From the NCBI RefSeq assembly GCF_001591145.1, contig NZ_BCUF01000011.1, forward strand, positions 55,533 through 119,532: a DNA stretch of 64,000 nt, read 5' to 3'. Made by a program: the position numbers and the translations under genes. The DNA comes from Vibrio harveyi NBRC 15634 = ATCC 14126 = KCTC 12724. Lineage in GTDB: Bacteria; Pseudomonadota; Gammaproteobacteria; Enterobacterales; Vibrionaceae. The stretch's first letter is position 1, and each line of letters begins with the position of its first letter. Shown here one piece after another: positions 8,528-16,643 of this stretch. The notes beneath the pieces were generated by a model. It had not been told where the DNA came from. It saw nothing but the letters and a program-made list of their open reading frames with translations, and did not search any database.

Positions 8528-9385
8528 TTAGCTTTGCTCCCAGCGTTCAATGGCTTGTGGACCACATTCCACACCCAGCTCATAAGCTTGACGTAAAGGT
8601 TCTGGCGAGCGGCTTAAACGCTTTAACTTAAAGCCTTCTGGTGGACAGATTTGGATGATCTCAACGCCAACTGGCGGGTTCTCTATCAGTTCCAGACTCC
8701 GGTTGTAACGAATATGGCGCGTGAGCATTGGCTCGATTAACGCTGGATGATCTTTCAGTAAACGTGAAGTTAGCTTTTCAAACTTAGGCTTGGATTTGCG
8801 ATAGCTGGCAGGGCGGCTTCGTAGCACCATGATTTTGGTTGCACCGCGTTTGATGGCTTCGGCAATAGGGATTGCATCCGCTACACCACCATCCACATAC
8901 CTTACGCCATCTAATGGCACACCATTGCGGTACATGATTGGTAAGGCGCTGCTGGCTTTCATGGTTTCCGCCAACATTTCTACGGAAGGTGTTAGGTATT
9001 CTGGTTGTCCGTTGTCTTGTCGTGTGACACCTAAAAAGAATGGTCGAGGATCGGCAGAGAGTACGGCTCGATCAATGCCCAACTCTTTAAGCGTGACGTC
9101 CCACATCCAATCTAAATCCATCATATCGCCACCGCGTACGAGTTGAGTGGGGGAGATAAATTCTTTTCGTAGACTGTAGTCGAGATAGATTTTGAGGTTT
9201 CTGCCCGGCATTTTAGCAAGGTAAGCCGCTAAGTTACTTGCGCCCGCCGAGACACCCCAAAAGCTGTCAAAAGGGGAGAAATCTTGTGCCATAAAGTGAT
9301 CGAGTATGCCGCAGGAGAATACCCCACGCATCGCGCCGCCTTCTACAATCAACGCTCGAGAACCAACATGTTCCATCCTAGCCAT
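8528..9385 (-). CDS. Patatin-like phospholipase
   Basis: 285 residues. It carries the patatin catalytic dyad: an oxyanion-hole loop EGGAMRGVF near residue 15, the nucleophile elbow GVSAG near 43-47 (GxSxG) and the Asp motif DGGVADAIP near 165. It should hydrolyse acyl chains from phospholipids in the cytosol or at the inner face of the membrane. No signal peptide. Close to the E. coli YjjU type. A second ATG three codons in is an alternative start. Confidence 0.92.
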   Translation of the reverse strand: MARMEHVGSRALIVEGGAMRGVFSCGILDHFMAQDFSPFDSFWGVSAGASNLAAYLAKMPGRNLKIYLDYSLRKEFISPTQLVRGGDMMDLDWMWDVTLKELGIDRAVLSADPRPFFLGVTRQDNGQPEYLTPSVEMLAETMKASSALPIMYRNGVPLDGVRYVDGGVADAIPIAEAIKRGATKIMVLRSRPASYRKSKPKFEKLTSRLLKDHPALIEPMLTRHIRYNRSLELIENPPVGVEIIQICPPEGFKLKRLSRSPEPLRQAYELGVECGPQAIERWEQS

Positions 9386-9440
9386 CCGTTTCGATTATTC
9401 TGATTTGGATACGAACTAATTAGAGTAACGGATCTAATGC

Positions 9441-9456
9441 GTATACCCAAGTCGCG
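9441..9456. repeat. Dispersed Vibrio-type short repeat, copy 2
   Basis: GTATACCCAAGTCGCG, the reverse orientation of the ACTTGGGTAT core, between the patatin and zur genes. Confidence 0.5.
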
Positions 9457-9489
9457 TTCACTTTGACCTTACCTTGATGAATCTGCTTT

Positions 9490-9505
9490 TTATGTTATAA
9501 CATAA
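9490..9505. promoter_or_regulatory. Candidate Zur operator in the zur promoter
   Basis: Perfect 16-base palindrome TTATGTTA/TAACATAA, 50 bases before the zur ATG. It contains both half-sites of the gammaproteobacterial Zur box (ATGTTATA and TATAACAT) but overlapped instead of one base apart. A TTGATG at 9474-9479 could be the -35, which would place the palindrome on the -10. This suggests autoregulation and zinc control of the downstream genes. Confidence 0.6.
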
Positions 9506-9554
9506 CAATAATCAAAATTATTATAAGGTAGCGTGTGTCTTGTGTGAGGTGAAA

Positions 9555-10013
9555 ATGAGCGATATTGACGCCATTATTAAGCATGTAGAGGTGAGCTTTA
9601 AAGCTCAAGGAAAGCAATTAACTTCCAAGAGAAAACTGGTGTTGAAAGCGTTGGTCCATGCCGATAGAGCCTTGTCAGCTTATGAGTTGGTGGATTATTG
9701 CAAAGCCCATTTTGAACAAAATATTCAGGCAATGTCGGTGTATCGAATCTTGGATTTTCTTGAAGGTGAGCACTTGGCTCACAAGCTTAAAGTTTCTAAT
9801 AAATACATCGTCTGCTCCCATATCCTCTGCGAGCACGAACATGGCGTTCCTCAATTTCTCATCTGCTCCAAATGCAACAAAATTAGCGAGCAAGCCATCG
9901 ACCCAAGCTTGATTCACGGTCTGCAATCCCATGCAAAAGAAGAAGGCTTCACCGTTGTCAGCCCTCAACTAGAGATCAATTGTGTTTGTGATGACTGTGC
10001 GAAATCCCAGTAA
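9555..10013 (+). CDS. zur: Zinc uptake regulator, Fur family
   Basis: 152 residues from the ATG at 9555, which has AGGTG in front; the TTG at 9540 is a poorer start. Winged-helix DNA-binding half first, then a dimerisation half with the structural zinc Cys pairs CSKC and CDDC and a His-rich regulatory stretch (CSHILCEHEHG). With zinc bound, Zur represses zinc uptake and zinc-sparing genes. The downstream genes (dihydroorotase paralogue, gamma-CA-like, COG0523 GTPase) are classic Zur-linked families, which supports Zur over Fur. Confidence 0.88.
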   Translation: MSDIDAIIKHVEVSFKAQGKQLTSKRKLVLKALVHADRALSAYELVDYCKAHFEQNIQAMSVYRILDFLEGEHLAHKLKVSNKYIVCSHILCEHEHGVPQFLICSKCNKISEQAIDPSLIHGLQSHAKEEGFTVVSPQLEINCVCDDCAKSQ

Positions 10014-10114
10014 GTGTCTTTGAGTGTCCACTTATTGTCGTCTTCATCACTGCCACTTTACGACGTTTATCCTTTCCCATTATTAGCATCATCAGCAAGG
10101 AGTTCTGAACCGCT

Positions 10115-11449
10115 ATGCCTGCAACACTGATTAAAAACGCCCTTGTCGTCAACGAAGGAACCATTACCGAGACCGATTTACGAATTGTCGATCAGCGAAT
10201 TGAAGCTATCTCGACCGATATCGCCTCAAAACCGGAAGACACGGTGATTGATGCTAAAGGGTGTTATCTAATCCCCGGTATGATAGACGACCAAGTACAC
10301 TTTCGTGAGCCGGGTTTAACGCACAAAGGTTCGATTGCAACAGAATCCCGTGCAGCGGTTGCAGGTGGTATCACAAGCTATATGGAAATGCCGAACGTAA
10401 ACCCTGCCACGACGACCATCGAAGCGTTAGAAAGCAAATTCTCCATTGCCGAGCAGAGCTCCCTCGCGAACTACTCTTTCTATCTTGGTGCGACCGAAGA
10501 CAACCTTGAGCAAATCAAACAGCTTGATCCAAAGAGACATTGTGGCGTGAAGGTTTTTATGGGGGCTTCGACGGGGGATTTGTTGGTGGAAGCACCTCAA
10601 GCCTTGGAGGAAATTTTCCGTGATTCACCGGTGCTCATCGTAACGCACTGTGAAAGTGGACCTGTGATTGCGCAAAACAAACAGCGACTACTCAAAGAGA
10701 AGTCGGAATTCACCATTGAAGATCATCCGATACTGCGTGATGACGAAGCGTGCTATGCGTCCTCTTCTTATGCGGTAGAACTGGCTAAGAAGTACAACAG
10801 TCAGTTGCATGTTCTGCACATTACAACGGCAAAAGAGTTAGCACTGTTTGATGCAGGTCCAATCGAGAACAAAAACATTACCGCTGAAGCTTGCGTTCAT
10901 CACTTGTGGTTTAGCAATGAAGATTACGCAGAGCGTGGTAACCAAATCAAATGTAACCCAGCGGTGAAATACCCAAGTGACCGTGAGGCTATTCTAAAAG
11001 CACTTAATACAGGTCAAATTGACATTATCGCGACAGACCACGCCCCCCACACGAGGGAAGAAAAACAGGTGCCTTACGAACAAGCGCCAGCGGGGTTACC
11101 TTTGGTACAGCACGCACTATTGTCTTTATTTGATCAAGTCGCTCGCGGACATATGACGATGGAGCAAGTGGTTCAAAAGACGGCACATAACCCAGCCATC
11201 CGCTACGGTATTGAGCAACGTGGCTTTATCCGTGAAGGGTATTTCGCTGATTTGGTGCTGGTGGATACAAAAATGCCGACCTTAGTCACCAATGACAATA
11301 GCTTGTACCACTGTGGTTGGTCGCCTTTTGCTGGCCATCAGTTCTCCTCACAAATCAAGAAAACTTGGGTCAACGGTGGGTTGGTGTATGTCGACCAACA
11401 AGTCAATGAGCAGGCAGCACATGCTATGCGATTGGTATTTGATCGCTAA
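10115..11449 (+). CDS. Dihydroorotase paralogue (PyrC2-like) with altered metal site
   Basis: 444 residues, amidohydrolase fold, class I type. Dihydroorotase cyclises carbamoyl-aspartate in pyrimidine synthesis. Visible: the DxHxH region near residue 58, the carboxylated Lys (K146 in GVKVFMG), H178, H235 and the TDHAPH Asp near residue 310. The first His of the HxH pair is replaced: the motif reads D-D-Q60-V-H62. Second dihydroorotases lacking zinc ligands are known in Zur regulons, where they are thought to stand in for the zinc enzyme. It may be active with another metal, or inactive and regulatory. It follows zur by 101 bases on the same strand. Confidence 0.85.
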   Translation: MPATLIKNALVVNEGTITETDLRIVDQRIEAISTDIASKPEDTVIDAKGCYLIPGMIDDQVHFREPGLTHKGSIATESRAAVAGGITSYMEMPNVNPATTTIEALESKFSIAEQSSLANYSFYLGATEDNLEQIKQLDPKRHCGVKVFMGASTGDLLVEAPQALEEIFRDSPVLIVTHCESGPVIAQNKQRLLKEKSEFTIEDHPILRDDEACYASSSYAVELAKKYNSQLHVLHITTAKELALFDAGPIENKNITAEACVHHLWFSNEDYAERGNQIKCNPAVKYPSDREAILKALNTGQIDIIATDHAPHTREEKQVPYEQAPAGLPLVQHALLSLFDQVARGHMTMEQVVQKTAHNPAIRYGIEQRGFIREGYFADLVLVDTKMPTLVTNDNSLYHCGWSPFAGHQFSSQIKKTWVNGGLVYVDQQVNEQAAHAMRLVFDR

Positions 11450-11597
11450 GACTCACGTTTTTCAAAAACTTAGATTATTTGAAAGCTCAGTTTATTTTCG
11501 AAAGCTTACATTTATCCGCTTTCATCGGGCTTTATTTGTAGAAGTATAGTTGTCGTAACTTGAGTGTCTTTTCGGCATCAAATAAAGAGAATTCAAT

Positions 11598-12158
11598 ATG
11601 TTAAGAAGAAATCCCACAGGTCACATGCCCGAAGTGTCGGAAACAGCCTTCATCGATCCGACTGCAATCATCTGTGGCAAAGTGATCATTGAAGATAACG
11701 TTTTTATTGGTCCTTACGCGGTGATTCGTGCTGATGAGGTGAACGAGCAAGGCGATATGGAAGCCATTGTCATCAAGCGCGATACCAACATTCAAGATGG
11801 CGTGGTCATTCACTCAAAGGCAGGCGCTGCCGTGACCATTGGTGAGCGCTCTTCCATTGCACACCGATCAATTATTCATGGTCCGTGTGAAGTTAGCGAT
11901 GATGTGTTCATTGGTTTTAACTCGGTGGTGTTTAATGCTGTGATTGGGAAGGGTTGTGTTATTCGCCATAACTGTGTGGTAGATGGTCTAGACTTGCCAG
12001 AGAATTTCCATGTTCCGCCAATGACGAATATTGGTGCTGACTTTGATTTGAATAGCATCTCGAAAGTGCCACCTGAGTACTCGGCGTTTTCAGAGTCTGT
12101 GGTTTCAGCAAACCACGAACTGGTGCAAGGTTACAGGAGAATTGCCAATGAGCTCTGA
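11598..12158 (+). CDS. Gamma-class carbonic anhydrase-like protein
   Basis: 186 residues of left-handed beta-helix hexapeptide repeats. The three gamma-carbonic-anhydrase metal ligands are kept: His in VIHSK, and the H-x4-H pair in AHRSIIHG. It could hydrate CO2 with iron or cobalt instead of zinc, which would fit a zinc-starvation block and replace zinc-dependent alpha or beta enzymes. Its 3' end overlaps the next gene by 11 bases, so the two are translated together. A CaiE/PaaY-like acyl-CoA role is the alternative. Confidence 0.82.
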   Translation: MLRRNPTGHMPEVSETAFIDPTAIICGKVIIEDNVFIGPYAVIRADEVNEQGDMEAIVIKRDTNIQDGVVIHSKAGAAVTIGERSSIAHRSIIHGPCEVSDDVFIGFNSVVFNAVIGKGCVIRHNCVVDGLDLPENFHVPPMTNIGADFDLNSISKVPPEYSAFSESVVSANHELVQGYRRIANEL

Positions 12159-13149
12159 GAGCCAACCCATACTTGGTGTTCCTACCAACATCATTACGGG
12201 GTTTCTTGGTGTAGGAAAGACCTCCGCGATTTTGAATTTAATGGCGAATAAGCCAGAGAACGAGCGCTGGGCGGTATTAGTGAATGAGTTTGGTGAAATC
12301 GGCGTTGATGGTAGCTTGGTTCAGGGGCAACAAAGCGAAGAGCAACAAGTGTTTATTCGCGAAGTACCCGGCGGCTGCATGTGCTGCGCGGCGGGGTTGC
12401 CAATGCAAATCGCCTTAAACCAACTGCTTAATGAAGCAAAGCCAGACCGTCTGCTGATTGAGCCTACTGGGCTTGGCCACCCGAAAGAAGTGCTGCAAGT
12501 GTTGTCGACAGATCATTATCGCCAAGTGCTTTCGCTACAAAAGAACATCACTTTGGTCGACGCGCGTAAGCTTGCGGATGAGCGCTATACACAGCATGAC
12601 ACGTTCAACCAACAAATTGCGATTGCCGATACAGTGGTGGGTAACAAGCTCGATTTGTATCAAGAGGGAGATACCCAGAAGCTAGAAGCTTACGTGGCGC
12701 AAGTTGGGCGCCCAAATACCAAAGTGGTTTTTGCTCAGCATGGTGTGATTCCGTTTGCCGAATTTGAAGGTGAGACCACCATTCATGAACATCCACCGCA
12801 TCACCACCATCATGCGAGTGACAAGCCTTTGGCTTCAGACATGCCAATGCCTGAGAGTGGTATGCTCAAAGCGACCAATTCAGGCGAAGGTTTCCAGAGT
12901 GTCGGTTGGCGCTTTTCACCTGAGAAAGTGTTCGATCGCCGCAAGCTGATTCCTCTGTTGGTTGAGCTGGAAGTGGAGCGCATGAAAGCGGTGTTTATTA
13001 CTGGTGATGGTATTTATGGCTACAACCTAACGCCAGATGGGCTACAGGAAGTGGAGTTGGATGACTGTGCTGAAAGCCGAATTGAACTGATTGCAGACAG
13101 CATTGATGAGCACTTTGAAGCCAAACTGCTTTCTTGCGAATTGGCGTGA
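12148..13149 (+). CDS. COG0523 (CobW/ZNG1-type) GTPase, putative zinc metallochaperone
   Basis: 333 residues from the ATG at 12148, with AGGAGA upstream. G1 loop GFLGVGKT at residues 18-25, the diagnostic CxCC at 77-80 (GCMCC), NKLD guanine motif near 165, and a His run (HEHPPHHHHH) near 220 that can bind metal. C-terminal CobW_C domain. Zur-linked members deliver scarce zinc to essential enzymes. The overlap with the gamma-CA gene and closeness to zur support that role over cobalamin or nitrile hydratase roles. Confidence 0.9.
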   Translation: MSSESQPILGVPTNIITGFLGVGKTSAILNLMANKPENERWAVLVNEFGEIGVDGSLVQGQQSEEQQVFIREVPGGCMCCAAGLPMQIALNQLLNEAKPDRLLIEPTGLGHPKEVLQVLSTDHYRQVLSLQKNITLVDARKLADERYTQHDTFNQQIAIADTVVGNKLDLYQEGDTQKLEAYVAQVGRPNTKVVFAQHGVIPFAEFEGETTIHEHPPHHHHHASDKPLASDMPMPESGMLKATNSGEGFQSVGWRFSPEKVFDRRKLIPLLVELEVERMKAVFITGDGIYGYNLTPDGLQEVELDDCAESRIELIADSIDEHFEAKLLSCELA

Positions 13150-13152
13150 TCT

Positions 13153-13190
13153 ATAGGCTCAGGCATTCTCAATATGAGTGTCTGAGTCTT
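13153..13190 (+). terminator. Possible terminator after the COG0523 gene
   Basis: Imperfect hairpin built on GGCTCAG / CTGAGTC followed by a TCTTCTTCT pyrimidine tract, starting just after the stop codon. Confidence 0.45.
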
Positions 13191-13283
13191 CTTCTATGTT
13201 TCTAATCACTTCCTGTTTTCTCCCTGTCGTTTGTGCTTTTCCGATTCAGCCCGATCCGTTACTCTTCTTGAAAACATTGAGAC

Positions 13284-13859
13284 ATGAGCACTGATATGAT
13301 CGACAAGCTACCTGGCATTCTTACTTTTTTGCGCGAGGCTGAGCAGCTCAAAAGCACCTTACGCACCGCATGGACGTCTTCTGGTCGCCATGAAAGTACT
13401 GCTGAGCACACGTGGCGATTATGCTTACTTGCCATGCTGGTAGCAGAACATTATCCACATTTGGATAGCTTGAAAGTGCTAAAACTCTGTGTTGTTCATG
13501 ACTTGGCAGAAGCGGTCAGCGGTGACATTTCGGCGTTGGAGCAACACTATGGGCTGGATAAAAGCGCACTAGAACTGGCGGATTTGAAGCAACTCATCGC
13601 TCCGTTAGACGCTTCTCTGCAAAAGGATCTGCTGGAGCTATGGTTGGAATACGACAGTGCTACTACCGCAGAAGCTCGACTCACCAAAGCGTTGGATAAA
13701 TTGGAAACCATTCTGCAGCACACTCAAGGCGATAACCCTACCGATTTCAATTACGCCTTTAATCTGGAATACGGCAAAAAGCACACGGACTTTGATGATC
13801 TGACCAAAGCGCTTCGAGCGATCATCGATGAAGATACCCGTCGATTAGCTGAGCGCTAG
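13284..13859 (+). CDS. HD-domain phosphohydrolase
   Basis: 191 residues. The metal-dependent HD signature is present: H in RHESTAEHTWR, then VVHDLAE with the His-Asp pair near residue 75. Most like the YfbR/HDDC2 group of 5'-deoxynucleotidases. It would remove phosphate from (deoxy)nucleoside monophosphates. It has its own upstream gap of 134 bases and is probably separately transcribed. The exact substrate is uncertain. Confidence 0.82.
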   Translation: MSTDMIDKLPGILTFLREAEQLKSTLRTAWTSSGRHESTAEHTWRLCLLAMLVAEHYPHLDSLKVLKLCVVHDLAEAVSGDISALEQHYGLDKSALELADLKQLIAPLDASLQKDLLELWLEYDSATTAEARLTKALDKLETILQHTQGDNPTDFNYAFNLEYGKKHTDFDDLTKALRAIIDEDTRRLAER

Positions 13860-13980
13860 TTCTCTCGCTCAACTTAAAAACATCACTTTCTGCAAAATCA
13901 CTTAGGCTTCTCTGGTGAACCTAAGTGCTTTAGCTCGTTTGTGTTTTTTATACTGAGTAAGACTCTTTTTAAAACTTCCC

Positions 13981-14057
13981 TTTGATCAAATTCCCTTCCT
14001 AGGTTGACATTGTTTGATGGTCAAACTAAATTAAAATCAAATAATTTGATAATCAAA
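13981..14057. promoter_or_regulatory. Promoter with three phased palindromes before the CDF exporter
   Basis: Three inverted repeats of one family: TTTGATCAAA at 13981, TTTGATGGTCAAA at 14013 and TTTGATAATCAAA at 14045. Their starts are exactly 32 bases apart, about three helical turns. A TTGACA (14004-14009) and TAAATT (14027-14032) are 17 bases apart, and the middle palindrome fills that spacer. This is the layout of a repressor operator, most simply bound by the MarR protein encoded at the end of the same operon. Confidence 0.75.
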
Positions 14058-14082
14058 CTAAAATTGGAAGGTAAGTGTCGCA

Positions 14083-14997
14083 ATGGCTGTATCGCAACAT
14101 TCACATGATTTCGTTTCTCACAACCAAAAGGGTGAAAAACGCACGCTCTACGTATTGATCCTAACCGTGACCACCATGGTGGTGGAGATTGCTGCCGGGA
14201 CCATGTTTGGTTCAATGGCATTGCTCGCAGATGGTTGGCATATGGGTACACACGCAGCGGCATTTTGTATCACCTTGTTTGCTTACCGCTACGCGAAACA
14301 AAATGCCCATAATGACCGCTTCTCATTTGGTACGGGTAAGGTGAGTGTGCTCGGCGGTTTTACCAGTGCCATTGCGTTGGGGATTGTGGCATTGATGATG
14401 ATGGTCGAGTCGATTCATCGTCTCTTCAACCCAGAAAGCATTCAGTTTAACGAAGCTATTATGGTGGCGGTGATTGGTTTAGTGGTGAACCTTGCGAGCA
14501 TGCTGCTTCTGCAAGATCACCATCATCATGGGCATGACCATCATGATCACCATTCTCACGATCATGAGCACGAACATCATCACGACCACAACCTAACTGC
14601 TGCGTACTTCCACGTGTTAGCGGATACGCTGACCTCTCTACTTGCGATTGTCGCGTTGATTGTCGGTAAGTTTTACGGCTGGGTTTGGTTAGATGCCATG
14701 ATGGGGATTGTTGGTGCCGTTGTGATTGGTAAGTGGACCTTGGGTTTAATGAAACAAACCGCACCAGTCTTGTTGGATGAGAGCATCAACAAGTCATACC
14801 GAGATGAGATTACTGAAACACTTACTCCTTATGCCGAGATTGTTGATTTACACATCTGGAAGGTGAGTGGTCATCATTATTCTGCAGCTATCGCGCTTAA
14901 AAATCATAGCAACAAAACGCTGGATGAATTTAAGCAATTATTGAGTAAATTTGATAAGATTCACCACCTAACTTTGGAAGTTCAAATGACTGAGTGA
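14083..14997 (+). CDS. CDF-family divalent metal exporter, His-rich (DmeF/ZitB-like)
   Basis: 304 residues with six predicted membrane helices. Cation sites: LLADGWHMGTHAA on helix 2 (usually HxxxD) and YFHVLADTLTS on helix 5. Between helices 4 and 5 is a His/Asp-rich loop near residues 145-168 with some 16 His. CDF pumps export zinc, cobalt or cadmium by proton antiport across the inner membrane. The motif and His loop are closest to DmeF/CzcD-type proteins. Its stop overlaps the start of a MarR regulator. The metal is not certain; nearby zur makes zinc a good first guess. Confidence 0.9.
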   Translation: MAVSQHSHDFVSHNQKGEKRTLYVLILTVTTMVVEIAAGTMFGSMALLADGWHMGTHAAAFCITLFAYRYAKQNAHNDRFSFGTGKVSVLGGFTSAIALGIVALMMMVESIHRLFNPESIQFNEAIMVAVIGLVVNLASMLLLQDHHHHGHDHHDHHSHDHEHEHHHDHNLTAAYFHVLADTLTSLLAIVALIVGKFYGWVWLDAMMGIVGAVVIGKWTLGLMKQTAPVLLDESINKSYRDEITETLTPYAEIVDLHIWKVSGHHYSAAIALKNHSNKTLDEFKQLLSKFDKIHHLTLEVQMTE

Positions 14998-15413
14998 TGC
15001 GCGAATTAGAAAAGCTGAATCAAACGCTTACCGAGTTCTATGACAAAATGTCTTCTTGGGAGCAATCTGTAGTAAAAGGCACGGGTTACTCACTGGCTCA
15101 AATCCACACGATTGAAGTACTGGGTGGGCATAGTGCGTTGCGTATGAAAGAACTGGCGGAAAAGCTTGGGATTACGACAGGCACGTTAACGGTTCAAATT
15201 GAGAAACTGGTGAAAGCGGAGCTTATTGAGCGCTGTCCGCATCCAGAAGATCGTCGCGCTATCGTAGTAAAGCTTACGCCAGCGGGTGAAGAGATTCACC
15301 GTCATCACAATCAGCTGCATTTAGATTTGGTTCAAGACTTAACGCGCAATATCGAGCCTGAGCATCAAGCGATCTTGTTTGCTTGCTTACAGAAGATGAA
15401 TAAAGAGTTCTGA
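14997..15413 (+). CDS. MarR-family regulator, probably of the metal exporter
   Basis: 138 residues from the ATG at 14997, which overlaps the exporter stop codon (TGATG). Winged helix with recognition helix in KLGITTGTLTVQIEKL and wing HPEDRRAI. A His-rich helix (IHRHHNQLH) near residues 100-108 recalls the metal site of the zinc-sensing MarR proteins AdcR/ZitR. That it senses a metal is inference. It probably represses its own operon through the three TTTGAT palindromes. Confidence 0.85.
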   Translation: MRELEKLNQTLTEFYDKMSSWEQSVVKGTGYSLAQIHTIEVLGGHSALRMKELAEKLGITTGTLTVQIEKLVKAELIERCPHPEDRRAIVVKLTPAGEEIHRHHNQLHLDLVQDLTRNIEPEHQAILFACLQKMNKEF

Positions 15414-15457
15414 TTGCGCTTTTCGTTTCTCAACTCAAATGTTGAGTCTCAAACAGC

Positions 15458-15491
15458 AAAAAAGTAGAGCACCGAAATGCTCTACTTTTTT
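15458..15491. terminator. Bidirectional terminator
   Basis: Perfect stem with A-run and T-run, GTAGAGCA / TGCTCTAC. It ends the exporter-marR operon on the plus strand and the small membrane-protein operon on the minus strand. Confidence 0.88.
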
Positions 15492-15618
15492 ATAAGCTTG
15501 ATAGAATTTGTTCGATTGGCAGTTGTGTGAACGCATACGTAATGCCAACACAGAATGCAGCACCGGTAACGCCAATACCGACAGTCGTTGCGAGTAGCAG
15601 AAGGGTAATCTTAGGCAT
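15490..15618 (-). CDS. Small single-pass membrane protein (42 aa)
   Basis: Begins MPKITLLLLATTVGIGVTGA and is hydrophobic from residue 4 to about 30, ending with a short polar tail. A strong ribosome site (AAGGAG) lies before the ATG, inside the end of the upstream gene. The start overlaps the upstream stop by one base (TGATG), so the two are coupled. Too short for most gene callers. Function unknown. Confidence 0.75.
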   Translation of the reverse strand: MPKITLLLLATTVGIGVTGAAFCVGITYAFTQLPIEQILSSL

Positions 15619-15746
15619 CAGAGATTAAACTCCTTCTTAAAGGTTGGGTAAATGACACCATTCGCTTCTTGATAGGATTTAAAGCCATAACCAAACGCAA
15701 ATGCTGCCACCACAATGGCAAATGCCGCAATGTTTCTTCCTTTCAT
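15618..15746 (-). CDS. Small membrane protein (42 aa)
   Basis: Begins MKGRNIAAFAIVVAAFAFGY, one hydrophobic helix (residues 5-22) with a basic N-terminus, then a polar tail with YQEANGVIYPTFKKEF. The ribosome site is weak (AAGG close to the ATG). It is coupled to the following 42-aa gene and lies 88 bases after the 111-aa gene. Not recognised. Confidence 0.68.
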   Translation of the reverse strand: MKGRNIAAFAIVVAAFAFGYGFKSYQEANGVIYPTFKKEFNL

Positions 15747-15834
15747 CCTTAAACTCTCAACTGTTTGTATTGAACAAAGGTAATAAACACCCTGCCAATA
15801 GTTTATCTATTGCTTATTTAATTCGGTTATTCAA

Positions 15835-16170
15835 TTACTGGGTAAAACACACGAACAGTACCCATGCTGTTGTTAGCACAAGTAACGGTGTGAACACTTT
15901 CTGAATTGAAGCGCCATCGGTTAGGTCATAAATCACGATCGATTCTTTATAGAATGCGCGTTTGAATGAACCAAAGCTGATTTCATTTTTAACGTCAGAT
16001 TGCTCATAGTGATGACGAGCAGAGTCTGCCATTTGAGACTCTAGATCTTGCATCTCGTATTCTTTGTTAAAAAATGCATCCCACGCCGAAATACGTGCAA
16101 TAGTTTTTGGCGAACGATTGCCCTTCAGTTTTTCTAGACGCTTAGCGTATGCAGCTTGATATTTATCCAC
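15835..16170 (-). CDS. Tail-anchored hypothetical protein (111 aa), first gene of a small-protein operon
   Basis: GTG start at 16170 with AGGAAA eight bases before it. Residues 1-85 are charged and mostly helical. The last 20 residues (VFTPLLVLTTAWVLFVCF) form one C-terminal membrane anchor. Two further membrane mini-proteins follow on the same strand, so the three may form one complex. No known family recognised. Confidence 0.72.
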   Translation of the reverse strand: MDKYQAAYAKRLEKLKGNRSPKTIARISAWDAFFNKEYEMQDLESQMADSARHHYEQSDVKNEISFGSFKRAFYKESIVIYDLTDGASIQKVFTPLLVLTTAWVLFVCFTQ

Positions 16171-16643
16171 GATGATTTCCTACATGAATAGACTGTAATG
16201 CAGAACACAGCTTTAAATGCTGCGCAGTGGTTGTAAAAATTTGAAAATGGGAATCAAAAGGGAATTTTTACATCAGTAGGAAAGTTGTCAGATGAAGAAG
16301 TACGGCATTTGATTGTTAAAGAGCGTAAGGAATGTCATCCCTTGTGCTGCGGATAATATGGGCTGCTTTTGAATGCGACAAACAAAAATAATTAGTTAGG
16401 ACAACAATCAATTTTTGTTGCGGATTGCTTCGTTCTGAGCATGGTAAGTAGTACGAAATGAAAAAACGCCATATATAGCAAGGGATTGAGAGCAAATTAG
16501 TAACGAGAGTTTTTTGAGCGTTTTTGGTAGATAACAAAACGATAATTGCGAATGATAAATAGAGATTTTATGTATCAGAGACAAAAATAATGTCCATTCA
16601 CCGACTTAAGAAAAGCGGAAGGGCGAATGGACATGCTGTTGAA
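16171..16643. other. 473-base gene-free region
   Basis: AT-rich, with no ORF that has a plausible start and ribosome site. It should hold the promoter of the small-protein operon (16171-16300) and the terminator of the HAD gene (16591-16633). A stretch near 16310-16370 (ATTGTTAAAGAGC and onward) loosely recalls the antisense of Vibrio rRNA leaders, but no rRNA follows. Confidence 0.5.
16591..16633 (-). terminator. Terminator of the ugp/HAD operon
   Basis: Stem TGTCCATTC / GAATGGACA, followed on the minus strand by TTATTTTTG. Located directly after the HAD phosphatase stop codon. Confidence 0.7.

Noticed and set aside
14520..14590. CAT/GAT-rich run in the CDF exporter gene, looking like a simple repeat
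   Set aside because: It is the codon pattern of the His/Asp-rich metal loop, in frame, not an independent repeat or CRISPR.
16310..16370. Sequence like the antisense of a Vibrio rRNA leader (ATTGTTAAAGAGC...)
   Set aside because: Only a short partial resemblance from memory, and no rRNA or tRNA follows.
16316..16537. 73-codon minus-strand frame before the small-protein operon
   Set aside because: TTG start, no ribosome site, low-complexity AT-rich product. Not supported as a gene.
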